A DNA stretch of 64,000 nt, taken from NCBI GenBank assembly GCA_965218935.1, contig CBDCMH010000013.1:1-64000 (forward strand). Reading direction: 5' to 3'. A program made the translations under genes and the position numbers. The notes under the pieces are model-generated. The model was given only the letters and a program-made list of their open reading frames with translations, was not told the origin of the DNA and made no database searches. This document shows, in pieces, positions 36,153 to 44,297 of this stretch; the stretch's first letter is position 1; the number at the start of each line of letters is the position of its first letter. The stretch is from JADFOI01 sp965218935. Its GTDB lineage: Bacteria; Acidobacteriota; UBA6911; RPQK01; JADFOI01.

Positions 36153-36498
36153 CCTCTGATACCTCCTTCGCCTTACAGGCCCAAACTTTTTTTAGCTTTT
36201 GGTTCTCCACTACCGTCTCGGCCACCGCCTTCTTCAAGGCCTCATTCTCCTCCTTTAAGCGACGCACCTCACCGGAAGTCGCATTCCGTTGGGTCTCCCG
36301 GGTTAGACCGTTTTTGCCCGAATCCAGGAAGGCCTTGGACCACTTGTAGTAGATCGAAGGTTGAATCCCTTCTTTGCGGCACAGTTCGGTGACGGGAATC
36401 TCTCCGCGGAGCCCCTCCAAAACGATGTGGATCTTCTCTTCGGCCGTGAATCTCCGGCGGGTGGCCCTACGGATCTGTTTGACGACGTCTGTGGTCAT
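35875..36498 (-). CDS. IS3-family OrfA with an extended reading frame
   Basis: The first 102 residues are a typical IS3 OrfA: helix-turn-helix (RRFTAEEKIHIVLEGLRG, VTELCRKEGIQPSIYYKW) and a leucine-zipper coiled coil (VRRLKEENEALKKAVAETVV). At ENQKLKK an A7 run (36187-36193) is crossed, after which the frame runs on for 100 residues of non-family sequence over orfB. One extra A, or a -1 slip, would give the usual short ending KKSLGL and a stop at 36173-36175 just before the orfB ribosome binding site. Either a base was lost here or slippage is used. Confidence 0.8.
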   Translation of the reverse strand: MTTDVVKQIRRATRRRFTAEEKIHIVLEGLRGEIPVTELCRKEGIQPSIYYKWSKAFLDSGKNGLTRETQRNATSGEVRRLKEENEALKKAVAETVVENQKLKKVWACKAKEVSEDAQRAQAGSFKDSGGLRVTGPGGAGSTRDPPLDLLSLETPLSKEGVGRLAGPSPRIRTGLESDPAQRTGPNPGDGAAVSRVVLTRSELPGDG

Positions 36499-36645
36499 AG
36501 CGTTCTCCTTTTGGTTGTGCCATGACCAGCATCGGCTTGCTCTGATGGGCTGTCAAGATCAGCCCTTTGAGGGGGTGAGATCTCACCCCCTCAAACCTTC
36601 CAACTCTCTCTTAACTCTCGGCCCTATGTGTCCCACTTTCGCTGA

Positions 36646-37120
36646 CGGGATACAGCTGAGAGGACCAAAGACGCTGTTGCTTGATCCCTATCGGATCGCG
36701 GTAGACGGCGCGAATAATATCCTTGTGATTGCCAACCGAGATCCTGCCGGCTTTCTGATTTTCGATCGGGATGCTGAGGGCGACGTGGCTCCTCGGGCTA
36801 TCATCTCAGGTCCCAGCACCGGCATCTATGGCAACCCTCAACAGATCCAAATGGATCCTGAGCGGAAACAATTTATTGCAGCAATTCCGGGGCGCCGACC
36901 TCCTGAGGAAGGCGCTGAGCGCGAACCCGGATTCGTTGGTGCCTGGAACTATACTGACGATGGAGATGTCGCACCGACGCACGTCATCCGAGGGTCCAGG
37001 ATACAAATGACTTCTCCGCGAGGACTTGATTTTAACGCCGAAGCGAAAGAACTCTATATTGCGGACTTCGGGCAGAATAAGTTGTACGCTTTCTATGCTC
37101 CCCATTTTTTTGAAGAATAG
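36646..37120 (+). pseudogene. Beta-propeller gene, 3' part
   Basis: The frame beyond the IS3 right end encodes about 155 residues with the same blade motifs as the 5' part (LRGPKTLLLDPYRIAVDGAN, FDRDAEGDVAPRAIISGPST, SPRGLDFNAEAKELYIADFG). It lacks its own signal peptide and start region, so it is a severed 3' half. Joining the two sides does not restore one clean frame at the assigned IS tips, so a few codons seem lost at the insertion point. Confidence 0.75.
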
Positions 37121-37207
37121 GAGGCTCCGCGTTGCATGACATTGTGATAGGGGAACCCGATGTGTCTGTGAGCCTCCCCACTGTCGGACCGCGAGAAGGT
37201 AGGATGC

Positions 37208-37450
37208 CTAGGCTTGGCGGTTCTGCTTCTGGCTTAACTCAGCGGTTACTTTCTGAATCGCCTGCTGTACGTATCGTTCTGTTAGGACATTAGGCCGCCG
37301 GACTTTTCCGCTAGCGTACCGGTAGAGAGTGGTGTGCGACGGACCCTCGTGGGCCATCACGCGGTGGAACTCGCGGCACATCCTTTCCCAGCTCCAAGAC
37401 GTCTTCGCCCTGAGGCGGAGCAGTCGCTTACTGAGTGTTTCCTCTCTCAT
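37208..37450 (-). CDS. Small putative DNA-binding protein (80 aa)
   Basis: A basic, helical 80-residue protein. SWERMCREFHRVMAHEGPSHTTLYRYASGKVRRP resembles a helix-turn-helix in which HTTLYRYASGK is the recognition helix and turn, as in XRE-type folds. No ribosome binding site is seen; a 13-unit AT repeat lies just upstream of the ATG. It may be a regulator left from a mobile segment. Moderate confidence that it is a gene, low confidence in function. Confidence 0.5.
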   Translation of the reverse strand: MREETLSKRLLRLRAKTSWSWERMCREFHRVMAHEGPSHTTLYRYASGKVRRPNVLTERYVQQAIQKVTAELSQKQNRQA

Positions 37451-37617
37451 AATATATATATATATATGAAAACAAGCTGAAAGTGGTCTTACGGTACCGT
37501 CGCCACAGGACTGTTCTGGGGGGCGTATAGGGTACAGAAAGTGCGGTTTTCTTCCGCGTCTCGCAACTGCAAGTTATTGAAAGTCAGTAGGAACGGGGCT
37601 GTTATTATAAAATAGGA

Positions 37618-37824
37618 TCAGGTTACTGGCCTCGGAAAGGGCCGGCGTTTCTTGCGCGCACGCTTTCTTGCCAGCGCTTGTTTCAATCGGCGCTTTTCTC
37701 CAGGTTTCAGGTAAAAGGCATGCCTCTTGGCATCTCTGATGATGTCTTCGTGCTGCACCTTTCTCTTGAAACGCCGGAGTGCGCTCTCAAGGGACTCACC
37801 GTCTTGTACAAAAACTTCAGCCAA
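37618..37824 (-). CDS. rpsU: 30S ribosomal protein S21
   Basis: 68 residues, very basic. MAEVFVQDGESLESALRRFK and the Arg/Lys-rich tail match bS21, which helps 16S RNA pair with mRNA ribosome binding sites. It starts at TTG, unusual for a ribosomal protein; AAGGAG lies 11 bases upstream, and no ATG is in frame nearby. A good promoter precedes it. A family A repeat sits directly upstream of the -35 element. Confidence 0.93.
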   Translation of the reverse strand: MAEVFVQDGESLESALRRFKRKVQHEDIIRDAKRHAFYLKPGEKRRLKQALARKRARKKRRPFPRPVT

Positions 37825-37850
37825 CTCTTTTCACTCTCCTTGCAGGGGGA

Positions 37851-37880
37851 ACTATAAGGGACGCTTTCTTGCTCTGTCAA
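37851..37880 (-). promoter_or_regulatory. Sigma-70 promoter of rpsU
   Basis: On the minus strand TTGACA (37880-37875), an 18-bp spacer, then TATAGT (37856-37851), about 27 bp from the TTG start. The -35 is perfect and the -10 differs at one position, consistent with strong constitutive expression. Confidence 0.65.
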
Positions 37881-37884
37881 GGTA

Positions 37885-38001
37885 GCCCGGTTTATGCATA
37901 GGTTCTTGTAACGAAGCGACGAAAACCACGTCCTGACAAGGCGCACGACGGAAGGCACCCGCAAACGTACTAGCAGTAGAGAATCTATGCATAAGCCGGG
38001 C
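37885..38001. repeat. TA-flanked inverted-repeat element A3
   Basis: A 117-bp family A element with TA on both sides (37883-37884, 38002-38003). The ends are GCCCGGTTTATGCATAGG and TATGCATAAGCCGGGC. It lies between the TPR gene and the rpsU promoter, four bases upstream of the rpsU -35 box. Confidence 0.85.
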
Positions 38002-38016
38002 TAACCCTATTGCGGA

Positions 38017-38844
38017 TCAACGGCCAGCAAAGCGTTGTGGGTCATAAACTCTCGCCTTGTTCTCCAGACGCTTGAGCAGATCTTCCTTTTCTTTGGTAGG
38101 GTATTCGGAAGTTGGAATGCTCTCGGCGACCTCGATAGCCTTCGCCAACTCGCCCAAAAACTCATAACTTTCAATGAGTCCCAACCGCGCTGTGCGGCGA
38201 CAATCATCGCATTCCGGCCCTTCTAACACCTGATTGAAGTAATCCACCGACTCTTCAAACTGGTTTTGAATCTGGAGGATAATTCCCGCTTGAGCTCGAG
38301 CCCTTGCCGCCAGCGGATCATTGCTTCCATCCTCCATCAACAGCTGAAACTTTTGAAAGGCCTCATCAAATTGGTTCATTTTGAAATGTGCGCCTCCCAT
38401 CTCAAAATAGACCTGGCGGCGAACCTCCAGCGGCACATCAAGGGCAAGAATCTGACTCCAATAATCGATGGCCTGAGGTAAATCGGTCAGTTCTAATTCA
38501 TGAATCTCGGCTAGCCTTAGATAGGCCTGAGGAGTCAAGGAGCTGTCCGGATATTGGGTCACAAGCTCACGAAAGTAGTGCAGGGCAAGATCAACATTAT
38601 AAAAATTGATGTAATAGATGGTCCCGACTTCGAACAGGGCATCGTCTGCATACCGGCTTTTGGGGTAATTCTTATAGACGGATTCATAGATCTCGATGGC
38701 CCCCATGTAGTTGGTTTCACGCCACTGCCGCTGGGCACGAAGAGCTTGTACTCGTGCTTCATTTTCCGTCTCAACGTAGAGCCAGACGGCACCGGAGAAA
38801 AGCAGAAAAGGGATAGGGAGAATCCATTGAAGTCTACTGTTCAT
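38017..38844 (-). CDS. TPR-repeat protein with N-terminal membrane anchor
   Basis: 275 residues. One hydrophobic segment (about 7-25) with no Cys lipobox anchors it, facing the periplasm. From residue 40 on there are at least four tetratricopeptide-like units (IYESVYKNYPKSRYADDAL, FRELVTQYPDSSLTPQAYLR, FQKFQLLMEDGSNDPLAARA). This arrangement recalls BamD/YbgF-type scaffolds, but it is not a lipoprotein. Its start overlaps the gyrA end by 11 bp, so it is co-transcribed with gyrB-gyrA. Function not known. Confidence 0.8.
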   Translation of the reverse strand: MNSRLQWILPIPFLLFSGAVWLYVETENEARVQALRAQRQWRETNYMGAIEIYESVYKNYPKSRYADDALFEVGTIYYINFYNVDLALHYFRELVTQYPDSSLTPQAYLRLAEIHELELTDLPQAIDYWSQILALDVPLEVRRQVYFEMGGAHFKMNQFDEAFQKFQLLMEDGSNDPLAARARAQAGIILQIQNQFEESVDYFNQVLEGPECDDCRRTARLGLIESYEFLGELAKAIEVAESIPTSEYPTKEKEDLLKRLENKARVYDPQRFAGR

Positions 38845-41290
38845 CGAGCCCCTGATCTTTCTCCTGCGGCACCCGAGTCACAGCAGCTACCTCGTCTTCA
38901 TCCCCGAGATCTATAAGCTTAACACCCTGTGCCCCGCGAGAGATGGTCTGGCGAATACGCCCCGCCTGTTGTCGAATAATCTTTCCCTTCGCAGTAATGA
39001 TAATGATTTCATCATCATCCTTTACGGAGAAGGCAGCAACTACGTGGCCGTTTCTTTTCGTCGTCTTAATGTTGATGACTCCCTGGCCTCCTCGTCCCTG
39101 CCGCCGGTATTCACTCACCAGGGTACGCTTACCATAACCGTTTTCGGTTACAGCCAGGATCGCTTCCGAGTCCTCGCCAATGATATCCATACCGACTAGA
39201 ACATCCTCTCCCTTGAGAGTCATCCCTTTGACGCCCCGAGCCGTGCGGCCCATATTGCGAATCCCTTTTTCCGAAAAGCGAATGGCGTTCCCATTACGAG
39301 AACAGAGATGAATGTCGTTGTTCCCGGCCGTGGTTCCCACCCCAATCAACTCGTCTCCTTCATCCACTGCGCAAGCAATAATCCCTGTAGAGCGGGGGTT
39401 AGAAAAAGCACTCAGGGCAGTCTTCTTCATGTAACCCTTGCGAGAAACCATGGCGATAAAACCGGGAGTCGAGAAATCCTGGACTGCGATCATGCCGGCA
39501 ACCCTTTCTCCCCGGGCCAGATTGATCAGATTGCCCACCGGCTTCCCGCGACCCGCCGAGCCCACTTCCGGAATCTCGTAGACCTTGAGCCAATGTACTT
39601 TCCCCTTGTCGCTGAAGACGAGGATATAGCTGTGAGTGGAGGCAACGAACAGGTAATCGACCACATCTTCTTCGGTCCGAGTGGACATGCCGATACGCCC
39701 CTTGCCCCCTCTCCGCTGACTCTTATAGATGTGCAAGGCTGTTCTTTTGATATATCCGTTGTGGGTCGCTGTAATGACGGTAGATTCTTCGGCGATCAGA
39801 TCCTCCATCGTCAGCTCTACCTCTTCATCAACGATCACGGTCCGGCGGGGATTCTGGTAATTCTTCTGAATTTCGATCAATTCATCTTTGATGACCTGCT
39901 TCAGGGTCTTCTCGCTGCCCAGGATCTTCTCTAACTCGGCGATCTTCTTGAGGATCTCCTCGTACTCCTCGAGAATCTTGCCCCGCTCCAGCCCTGTCAG
40001 ACGCTGCAGCCTCATGTCCAAAATAGCCTGAGCCTGGATCTCGGTGAGCTCAAACTGGACGGAGAGTTGCCCCTTGGCTTCGGCCGGGGATTTGGCCTTT
40101 CGAATCAAGGTAATCACCGCATCGAGGTGATCCAATGCCTTCTTGAGACCCTCCAAAATATGGGCCCGTTTTTGCGCTTTTCCGAGATCATAGATAGTCC
40201 GGCATCGGACAACCTCCATGCGGTGGTCCAAGAACAGGTTAATGATCTCCGCCAACCTCAGTACGCGCGGTTGTCCGTCCACAAGCGCCAACAAGATGAC
40301 ACCAAAGGAAGTCTGCATTGGGGTCAACTTATACAGTTTGTTGAGAACGATCTGTGGTTGCTCTCCTCTTTTGAGCTCAATCACCACGCGCATCCCTTCT
40401 CGATCGGATTCGTCACGAAGGTCGCTGATCCCGTCAAGTCTCTTGGAATGAACCAGGTGGGCAATCTTCTCCACCAACTTGGCCTTATTCACCTGGTAGG
40501 GGATGGCGTGAATAATGATGGCATCACGGTCCTTCTCCACCTTCTCCATGGAGGCGCGAGCTCGAAGCTTTATGATTCCCCGCCCGGTCTTGTAGGCCTG
40601 ACGGATACCCTCACGGCCGTAAATAAAGGCTCCCGTGGGAAAATCTGGTCCCGGAACCAGTTCCATGAGCTCAGCCGGCGAAGCGTCGGCGCGATCGATC
40701 AATAAGAGGGCCGCGTCGACGATCTCACCGAGATTGTGGGGTGGAATGTTGGTGGCCATGCCCACTGCGATGCCTGAGGTCCCATTCACAATGAGATTGG
40801 GAATCCTGGCGGGTAACACCATCGGTTCGGTCAGTGAATCGTCATAGTTGGCTTGAAACTCAACCGTTTCCCGGTCAATATCCGCCAGCAGCTCTTCCGC
40901 AATCCGCGACATGCGGATTTCCGTGTAACGCATGGCTGCCGGTGAATCACCATCAACGGATCCAAAATTCCCCTGCCCATCAATCAGAGGTTCACGCATG
41001 GAGAAATGCTGAGCCATTCGCACGATCGTGTCATAGACGGCGGTATCGCCATGGGGGTGGTATTTACCGATGACGTCGCCAACCACGCGGGCCGATTTCT
41101 TATAAGGCTTGTTGTGGGCATTCCCCAACTCATTCATCGCGTGGAGAACACGCCGGTGAACGGGTTTTAATCCGTCGCGAACGTCCGGCAACGCCCGTCC
41201 GACAATCACGGACATGGCATAGTCCATGTAGGACGCCTTCATCTCTTCTTCGATGTTGACAGGGATTTCCCGGCCGCGATGTTCACCCAT
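38834..41290 (-). CDS. gyrA: DNA gyrase subunit A
   Basis: 818 residues. The N-terminal winged-helix part contains KSARVVGDVIGKYHPHGD near 45, the quinolone-pocket region, and the catalytic Tyr in AMRYTEIRM near 122. The C-terminal beta-pinwheel carries the GyrA-box QRRGGKG near 530, which marks a true gyrase rather than Topo IV. It introduces negative supercoils together with GyrB. AAGGAG lies nine bases before ATG, immediately after repeat C4. It follows gyrB on the same strand with a 333-bp gap filled by two repeats. Confidence 0.98.
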   Translation of the reverse strand: MGEHRGREIPVNIEEEMKASYMDYAMSVIVGRALPDVRDGLKPVHRRVLHAMNELGNAHNKPYKKSARVVGDVIGKYHPHGDTAVYDTIVRMAQHFSMREPLIDGQGNFGSVDGDSPAAMRYTEIRMSRIAEELLADIDRETVEFQANYDDSLTEPMVLPARIPNLIVNGTSGIAVGMATNIPPHNLGEIVDAALLLIDRADASPAELMELVPGPDFPTGAFIYGREGIRQAYKTGRGIIKLRARASMEKVEKDRDAIIIHAIPYQVNKAKLVEKIAHLVHSKRLDGISDLRDESDREGMRVVIELKRGEQPQIVLNKLYKLTPMQTSFGVILLALVDGQPRVLRLAEIINLFLDHRMEVVRCRTIYDLGKAQKRAHILEGLKKALDHLDAVITLIRKAKSPAEAKGQLSVQFELTEIQAQAILDMRLQRLTGLERGKILEEYEEILKKIAELEKILGSEKTLKQVIKDELIEIQKNYQNPRRTVIVDEEVELTMEDLIAEESTVITATHNGYIKRTALHIYKSQRRGGKGRIGMSTRTEEDVVDYLFVASTHSYILVFSDKGKVHWLKVYEIPEVGSAGRGKPVGNLINLARGERVAGMIAVQDFSTPGFIAMVSRKGYMKKTALSAFSNPRSTGIIACAVDEGDELIGVGTTAGNNDIHLCSRNGNAIRFSEKGIRNMGRTARGVKGMTLKGEDVLVGMDIIGEDSEAILAVTENGYGKRTLVSEYRRQGRGGQGVINIKTTKRNGHVVAAFSVKDDDEIIIITAKGKIIRQQAGRIRQTISRGAQGVKLIDLGDEDEVAAVTRVPQEKDQGLDEQ

Positions 41291-41308
41291 TTCTTCTTTC
41301 TCCTTCTA

Positions 41309-41581
41309 GTGTCTCGTCCCAGGAATACAATGACGTTTGTGGCGAGCGCGACGGCGTCGAGTTCGCGAAGCAACGACGACGTGATGTCTGTGTGCATCGC
41401 GGAGAAGGAGCGACAAAGAAATCGATGCCGTCCCGCCGCCGCCCTTCGGGCTAATGGGGGTTGCGGGAGATCTCTGTGTCTCTCGTCGTCGCCGATGTCC
41501 CTGCATCACCTCCTCCTCGCTCCTTGATCTTCCCTCCCAAGCCCCATCAGCAAACGTCATGGTATTCATGGGACGAGATAC
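41309..41581. repeat. TA-flanked inverted-repeat element C4
   Basis: The longest family C copy, 273 bp, with TA at 41307-41308 and 41582-41583. The ends are GTGTCTCGTCCCAGGAATAC and the inverse TATTCATGGGACGAGATAC. About 200 internal bases match C1, including GTGGCGAGCGCGACGGC. It separates gyrB from gyrA and abuts the gyrA ribosome binding site. Confidence 0.85.
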
Positions 41582-41585
41582 TATA

Positions 41586-41613
41586 GCCCGGATGATGCAT
41601 AGAGAGTTCGGGC
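41586..41613. repeat. Minimal family A remnant A4
   Basis: Only 28 bp remain, bounded by TA on both sides (41584-41585, 41614-41615): GCCCGGATGATGCATAGAG followed by AGTTCGGGC. It lies one TA away from C4, so the two elements sit in neighbouring TA steps. The stretch between gyrB and gyrA holds nothing else. Confidence 0.6.
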
Positions 41614-41623
41614 TAGTAGCGGG

Positions 41624-44056
41624 TCAAACGTCTAGGTTCTTCACGTTGAGGGCATTATCCTCGATGAATTTGCGGCGAGGCTCAACCTGATCCCCCATCA
41701 AAACCGTGAAGATCTCGTTCGTCTGAATGGCGTCCTCAATCTTCGCCTGCAGCAACGTCCGTGTTTCCGGGTTCATCGTGGTGTCCCAAAGCTGCTGGGG
41801 ATTCATTTCACCCAGGCCCTTGTACCGCTGCAGAGAGACATTCTTTTTCCCAGCAGCAACGATGTAGTCGATCAACTCCCCCTCATTGTTGATCACTGTC
41901 TCTTTGTCCTTTTCCTGGATGAGAAGAGGCACCCCTCGAAACTCTTCGACTTTTCGATAAAGGCCAAACAGTTGCTTGAATTCGGCCGAGCACAAAAGAT
42001 CGTAGTGAATCATGACAGGTGCAGCATGCCCCATCCTGACCTGTAGCTTGTTCAGGCTGTGCTCTTCATCGTGGGTGATCTCACCTTCATATCCCTCTTT
42101 CTCCAAAACAGCCGCCAGGGCCTTCACATTTTTTTGCTCCGCCAAATAGCTTCGGTAAAAATCATCGCCATTCTTGAAGTTGCTCTGAGCCAGGATGTGC
42201 TCCAGTAATTGATCAACGACTCTGCCATCTCCCAATTTCCTGCTGAGCTTCTCGTAAATCGTTCTGAAAGCCATCAGGGCATGCATCTTATCGATAAGAT
42301 CCGCTCTCTCATACGCTTTCCCGGTCTTGGACACGCTGACCACTAGATCCTGGGTTGCCTTATCCATCAAATAGTCTCTGAGTTGATCCTCGTTGTGGAG
42401 ATATCTCTCGTCGGAGCCTCTCTTGACTCGATATAACGGGGGTTGGGCAATAAACACATGTCCGGCCTGGACCAGCTGTTCCATCTGTCGATAGAAAAAG
42501 GTGAGGAGCAGAGTTCGAATGTGACTTCCATCCACGTCCGCATCCGTCATGATGATCACCTTGTGGTAACGCAGCTTGGTAAGGTCAAAATCATCGGCGC
42601 CGATACTCGTCCCGATTGCCGAGATCATGATGGTGATCTCTTCGTTGCTCAGCATCTTGTCAAAACGGGCCTTTTCCACATTCAGGATCTTTCCCTTAAT
42701 CGGGAGAATAGCTTGAAATTTCCGATCTCTCCCTTGTTTGGCCGAGCCACCTGCGGAGTCGCCCTCAACAAGGAAAATTTCTGAAAACTGCGGATCTCTT
42801 TCCTGGCAATCTGCCAGCTTACCGGGAAGGGAGAGATTTTCCAGAACACCCTTGCGGCGAGTGAGATCGCGGGCCTTTCGAGCCGCCGCGCGGGCCCGAG
42901 CGGCTTCAACCGCTTTCTCTACAATCCGCCTGGCCACGGCGGTATTTTGTTCCAGAAAGATACTCAACTTCTCATTGCAAACCGCCTCCACCAGACCCTT
43001 GACTTCACTATTCCCTAACTTTGCCTTGGTCTGTCCTTCGAACTGGGGCTGAGGCAGCTTGACACTGATCACGCCCGTGAGACCTTCCCGGACATCATCA
43101 CCGCTCAGGTTTTGTTTGAGATCCTTGGCCAGATTGGTCGCTGCGGCATGGGCATTCAAGGTCCGCGTAAGAGCTGCCTTGAACCCTGCCAAGTGGGTGC
43201 CCCCTTCGATGGTATTGATGGTGTTGGCAAAAGAGAAGAGCGTTTCGTTGTAACCATCGTTGTACTGGAGAGCGACTTCGACCTGGGTATTGTCCTTTTC
43301 GGCCTGGATATGAATGGGTTTTTGGTGCAAGACGTTCTTGTTCTTGTTGAGATGCTCAACGAAGTTGACAATTCCGCCTTTATACTGAAACTTCAGCTTC
43401 TTGTCGGTGCGCAAATCCTCAACAACAATGACCAGTCCCTGGTTGAGGAAGGCCAGTTCCCGCAAGCGCTGAGCCAAGGTATCAAAGTTGAACTCCAATG
43501 CTTCAAACGTCTGAGAGTCGGGTTTAAAAGTGATCTTTGTTCCCCGCTTCTTTGTCTTGCCAGTCTTCTCGAACGATGTCACGGGAAGGCCATACTCGTA
43601 GCTTTGGCAGTAAACCAGGTTGTCACGCCATATTTCCAGGTCTAATCGCTCCGACAACGCATTGACCACCGACACCCCCACACCGTGTAGCCCCCCCGAG
43701 ACCTTGTAGCTGTCGTGATCAAATTTCCCGCCCGCATGGAGTGTCGTCATCACTACTTCGGCGGCCGGTATCCCTTTTTCGGGGTGCGTGTCGACAGGAA
43801 TTCCTCGCCCGTCGTCGACTACGGTCACCGAGTTATCGATGTGAATGGTCAGCTCAATATTCTTGCAATGCCCACCCAGCGCTTCATCCACAGAGTTGTC
43901 GACGACTTCATACACAAGGTGGTGAAGTCCATGCACCCCAGTGGAACCAACGTACATGGCCGGGCGCTTTCGAACAGCTTCCAAACCCTCCAGTATTTTG
44001 ATTTTTTCAGCGGTGTAGCTCTTCTCGAGATCGAGTGCGTTGATTTTCTCAGCCAT
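41624..44056 (-). CDS. gyrB: DNA gyrase subunit B
   Basis: 810 residues. GHKL ATPase domain with EVVDNSVDEA near 50, VVDDGRGIPVDTHPEKG near 75 and GGLHGVGVSVVNALS near 117; Toprim domain with VEGDSAGGSAKQGRDR near 430 and MTDADVDGSHIRTLLL near 510; a C-terminal gyrB signature ends the protein. It uses ATP to drive supercoiling with GyrA. An extended -10 promoter lies 30 bp upstream. recF, often found between dnaN and gyrB, is absent. Confidence 0.98.
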   Translation of the reverse strand: MAEKINALDLEKSYTAEKIKILEGLEAVRKRPAMYVGSTGVHGLHHLVYEVVDNSVDEALGGHCKNIELTIHIDNSVTVVDDGRGIPVDTHPEKGIPAAEVVMTTLHAGGKFDHDSYKVSGGLHGVGVSVVNALSERLDLEIWRDNLVYCQSYEYGLPVTSFEKTGKTKKRGTKITFKPDSQTFEALEFNFDTLAQRLRELAFLNQGLVIVVEDLRTDKKLKFQYKGGIVNFVEHLNKNKNVLHQKPIHIQAEKDNTQVEVALQYNDGYNETLFSFANTINTIEGGTHLAGFKAALTRTLNAHAAATNLAKDLKQNLSGDDVREGLTGVISVKLPQPQFEGQTKAKLGNSEVKGLVEAVCNEKLSIFLEQNTAVARRIVEKAVEAARARAAARKARDLTRRKGVLENLSLPGKLADCQERDPQFSEIFLVEGDSAGGSAKQGRDRKFQAILPIKGKILNVEKARFDKMLSNEEITIMISAIGTSIGADDFDLTKLRYHKVIIMTDADVDGSHIRTLLLTFFYRQMEQLVQAGHVFIAQPPLYRVKRGSDERYLHNEDQLRDYLMDKATQDLVVSVSKTGKAYERADLIDKMHALMAFRTIYEKLSRKLGDGRVVDQLLEHILAQSNFKNGDDFYRSYLAEQKNVKALAAVLEKEGYEGEITHDEEHSLNKLQVRMGHAAPVMIHYDLLCSAEFKQLFGLYRKVEEFRGVPLLIQEKDKETVINNEGELIDYIVAAGKKNVSLQRYKGLGEMNPQQLWDTTMNPETRTLLQAKIEDAIQTNEIFTVLMGDQVEPRRKFIEDNALNVKNLDV

Positions 44057-44085
44057 ACATTTTCAGCCCCTCGTAAGCTGCTCTC

Positions 44086-44094
44086 ATTATAGCA
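44086..44094 (-). promoter_or_regulatory. Extended -10 promoter of gyrB
   Basis: On the minus strand TGCTATAAT, a TGn extended -10 with perfect TATAAT, ends 30 bp before the gyrB ATG. No good -35 is seen at 16-18 bp, as is common for extended -10 promoters. Confidence 0.6.
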
Positions 44095-44281
44095 TATGAC
44101 CTCTGTTGACTCCCGGTACATATTGAATATGTTGCGTAAATGGATAAGCCTAACTACTCTATATTGTGGTAGGCGCTCTTTTTCTGGACCCGGGTCCGTA
44201 GGGTCCACCCGAAGCCCGCTGAGAGGGGTGAATCGGGCCGCCCCATGGGGTGTTTTTAGGTGGGTGCTAAGAGGCTTCTTA

Positions 44282-44297
44282 GCCCGGATTCTCACAC
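44282..44297. repeat. One-armed family E/A remnant at the dnaN stop
   Basis: Sixteen bases, GCCCGGATTCTCACAC, bounded by TA at 44280-44281 and 44298-44299. The right TA begins the dnaN TAG stop on the minus strand. The sequence matches one end of E1 (GCCCGCATTTCTCACACC) with a family A-like tip. It looks like a deletion relic. The rest of the dnaN-gyrB gap (44095-44281) is GC-rich with short dyads such as GGACCCGGGTCC at 44186-44197, and has no gene. Confidence 0.5.

Larger units (their letters stand above)
35123..36645 (-). mobile_element. IS3-family insertion sequence
   Basis: About 1.52 kb with imperfect inverted ends TCAGCGAGAATGGGACA (35123) and, inverted, TCAGCGAAAGTGGGACA (36645). The inner TGGGACA is perfectly repeated and may be the true tip, in which case the element is 35133-36635. 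It carries orfA and orfB and splits the beta-propeller gene. No target duplication could be assigned with confidence. Confidence 0.85.

Noticed and set aside
36374..36645. Open frame leading into the 3' propeller fragment from within IS3
   Set aside because: This part is read from IS3 DNA opposite orfA and is not propeller-like; the real fragment begins near 36646.
37451..37465. AT dinucleotide run before the small HTH gene as a phase-variable switch
   Set aside because: The run is short and lies outside any clear promoter spacer or coding frame; no basis for a switch claim.
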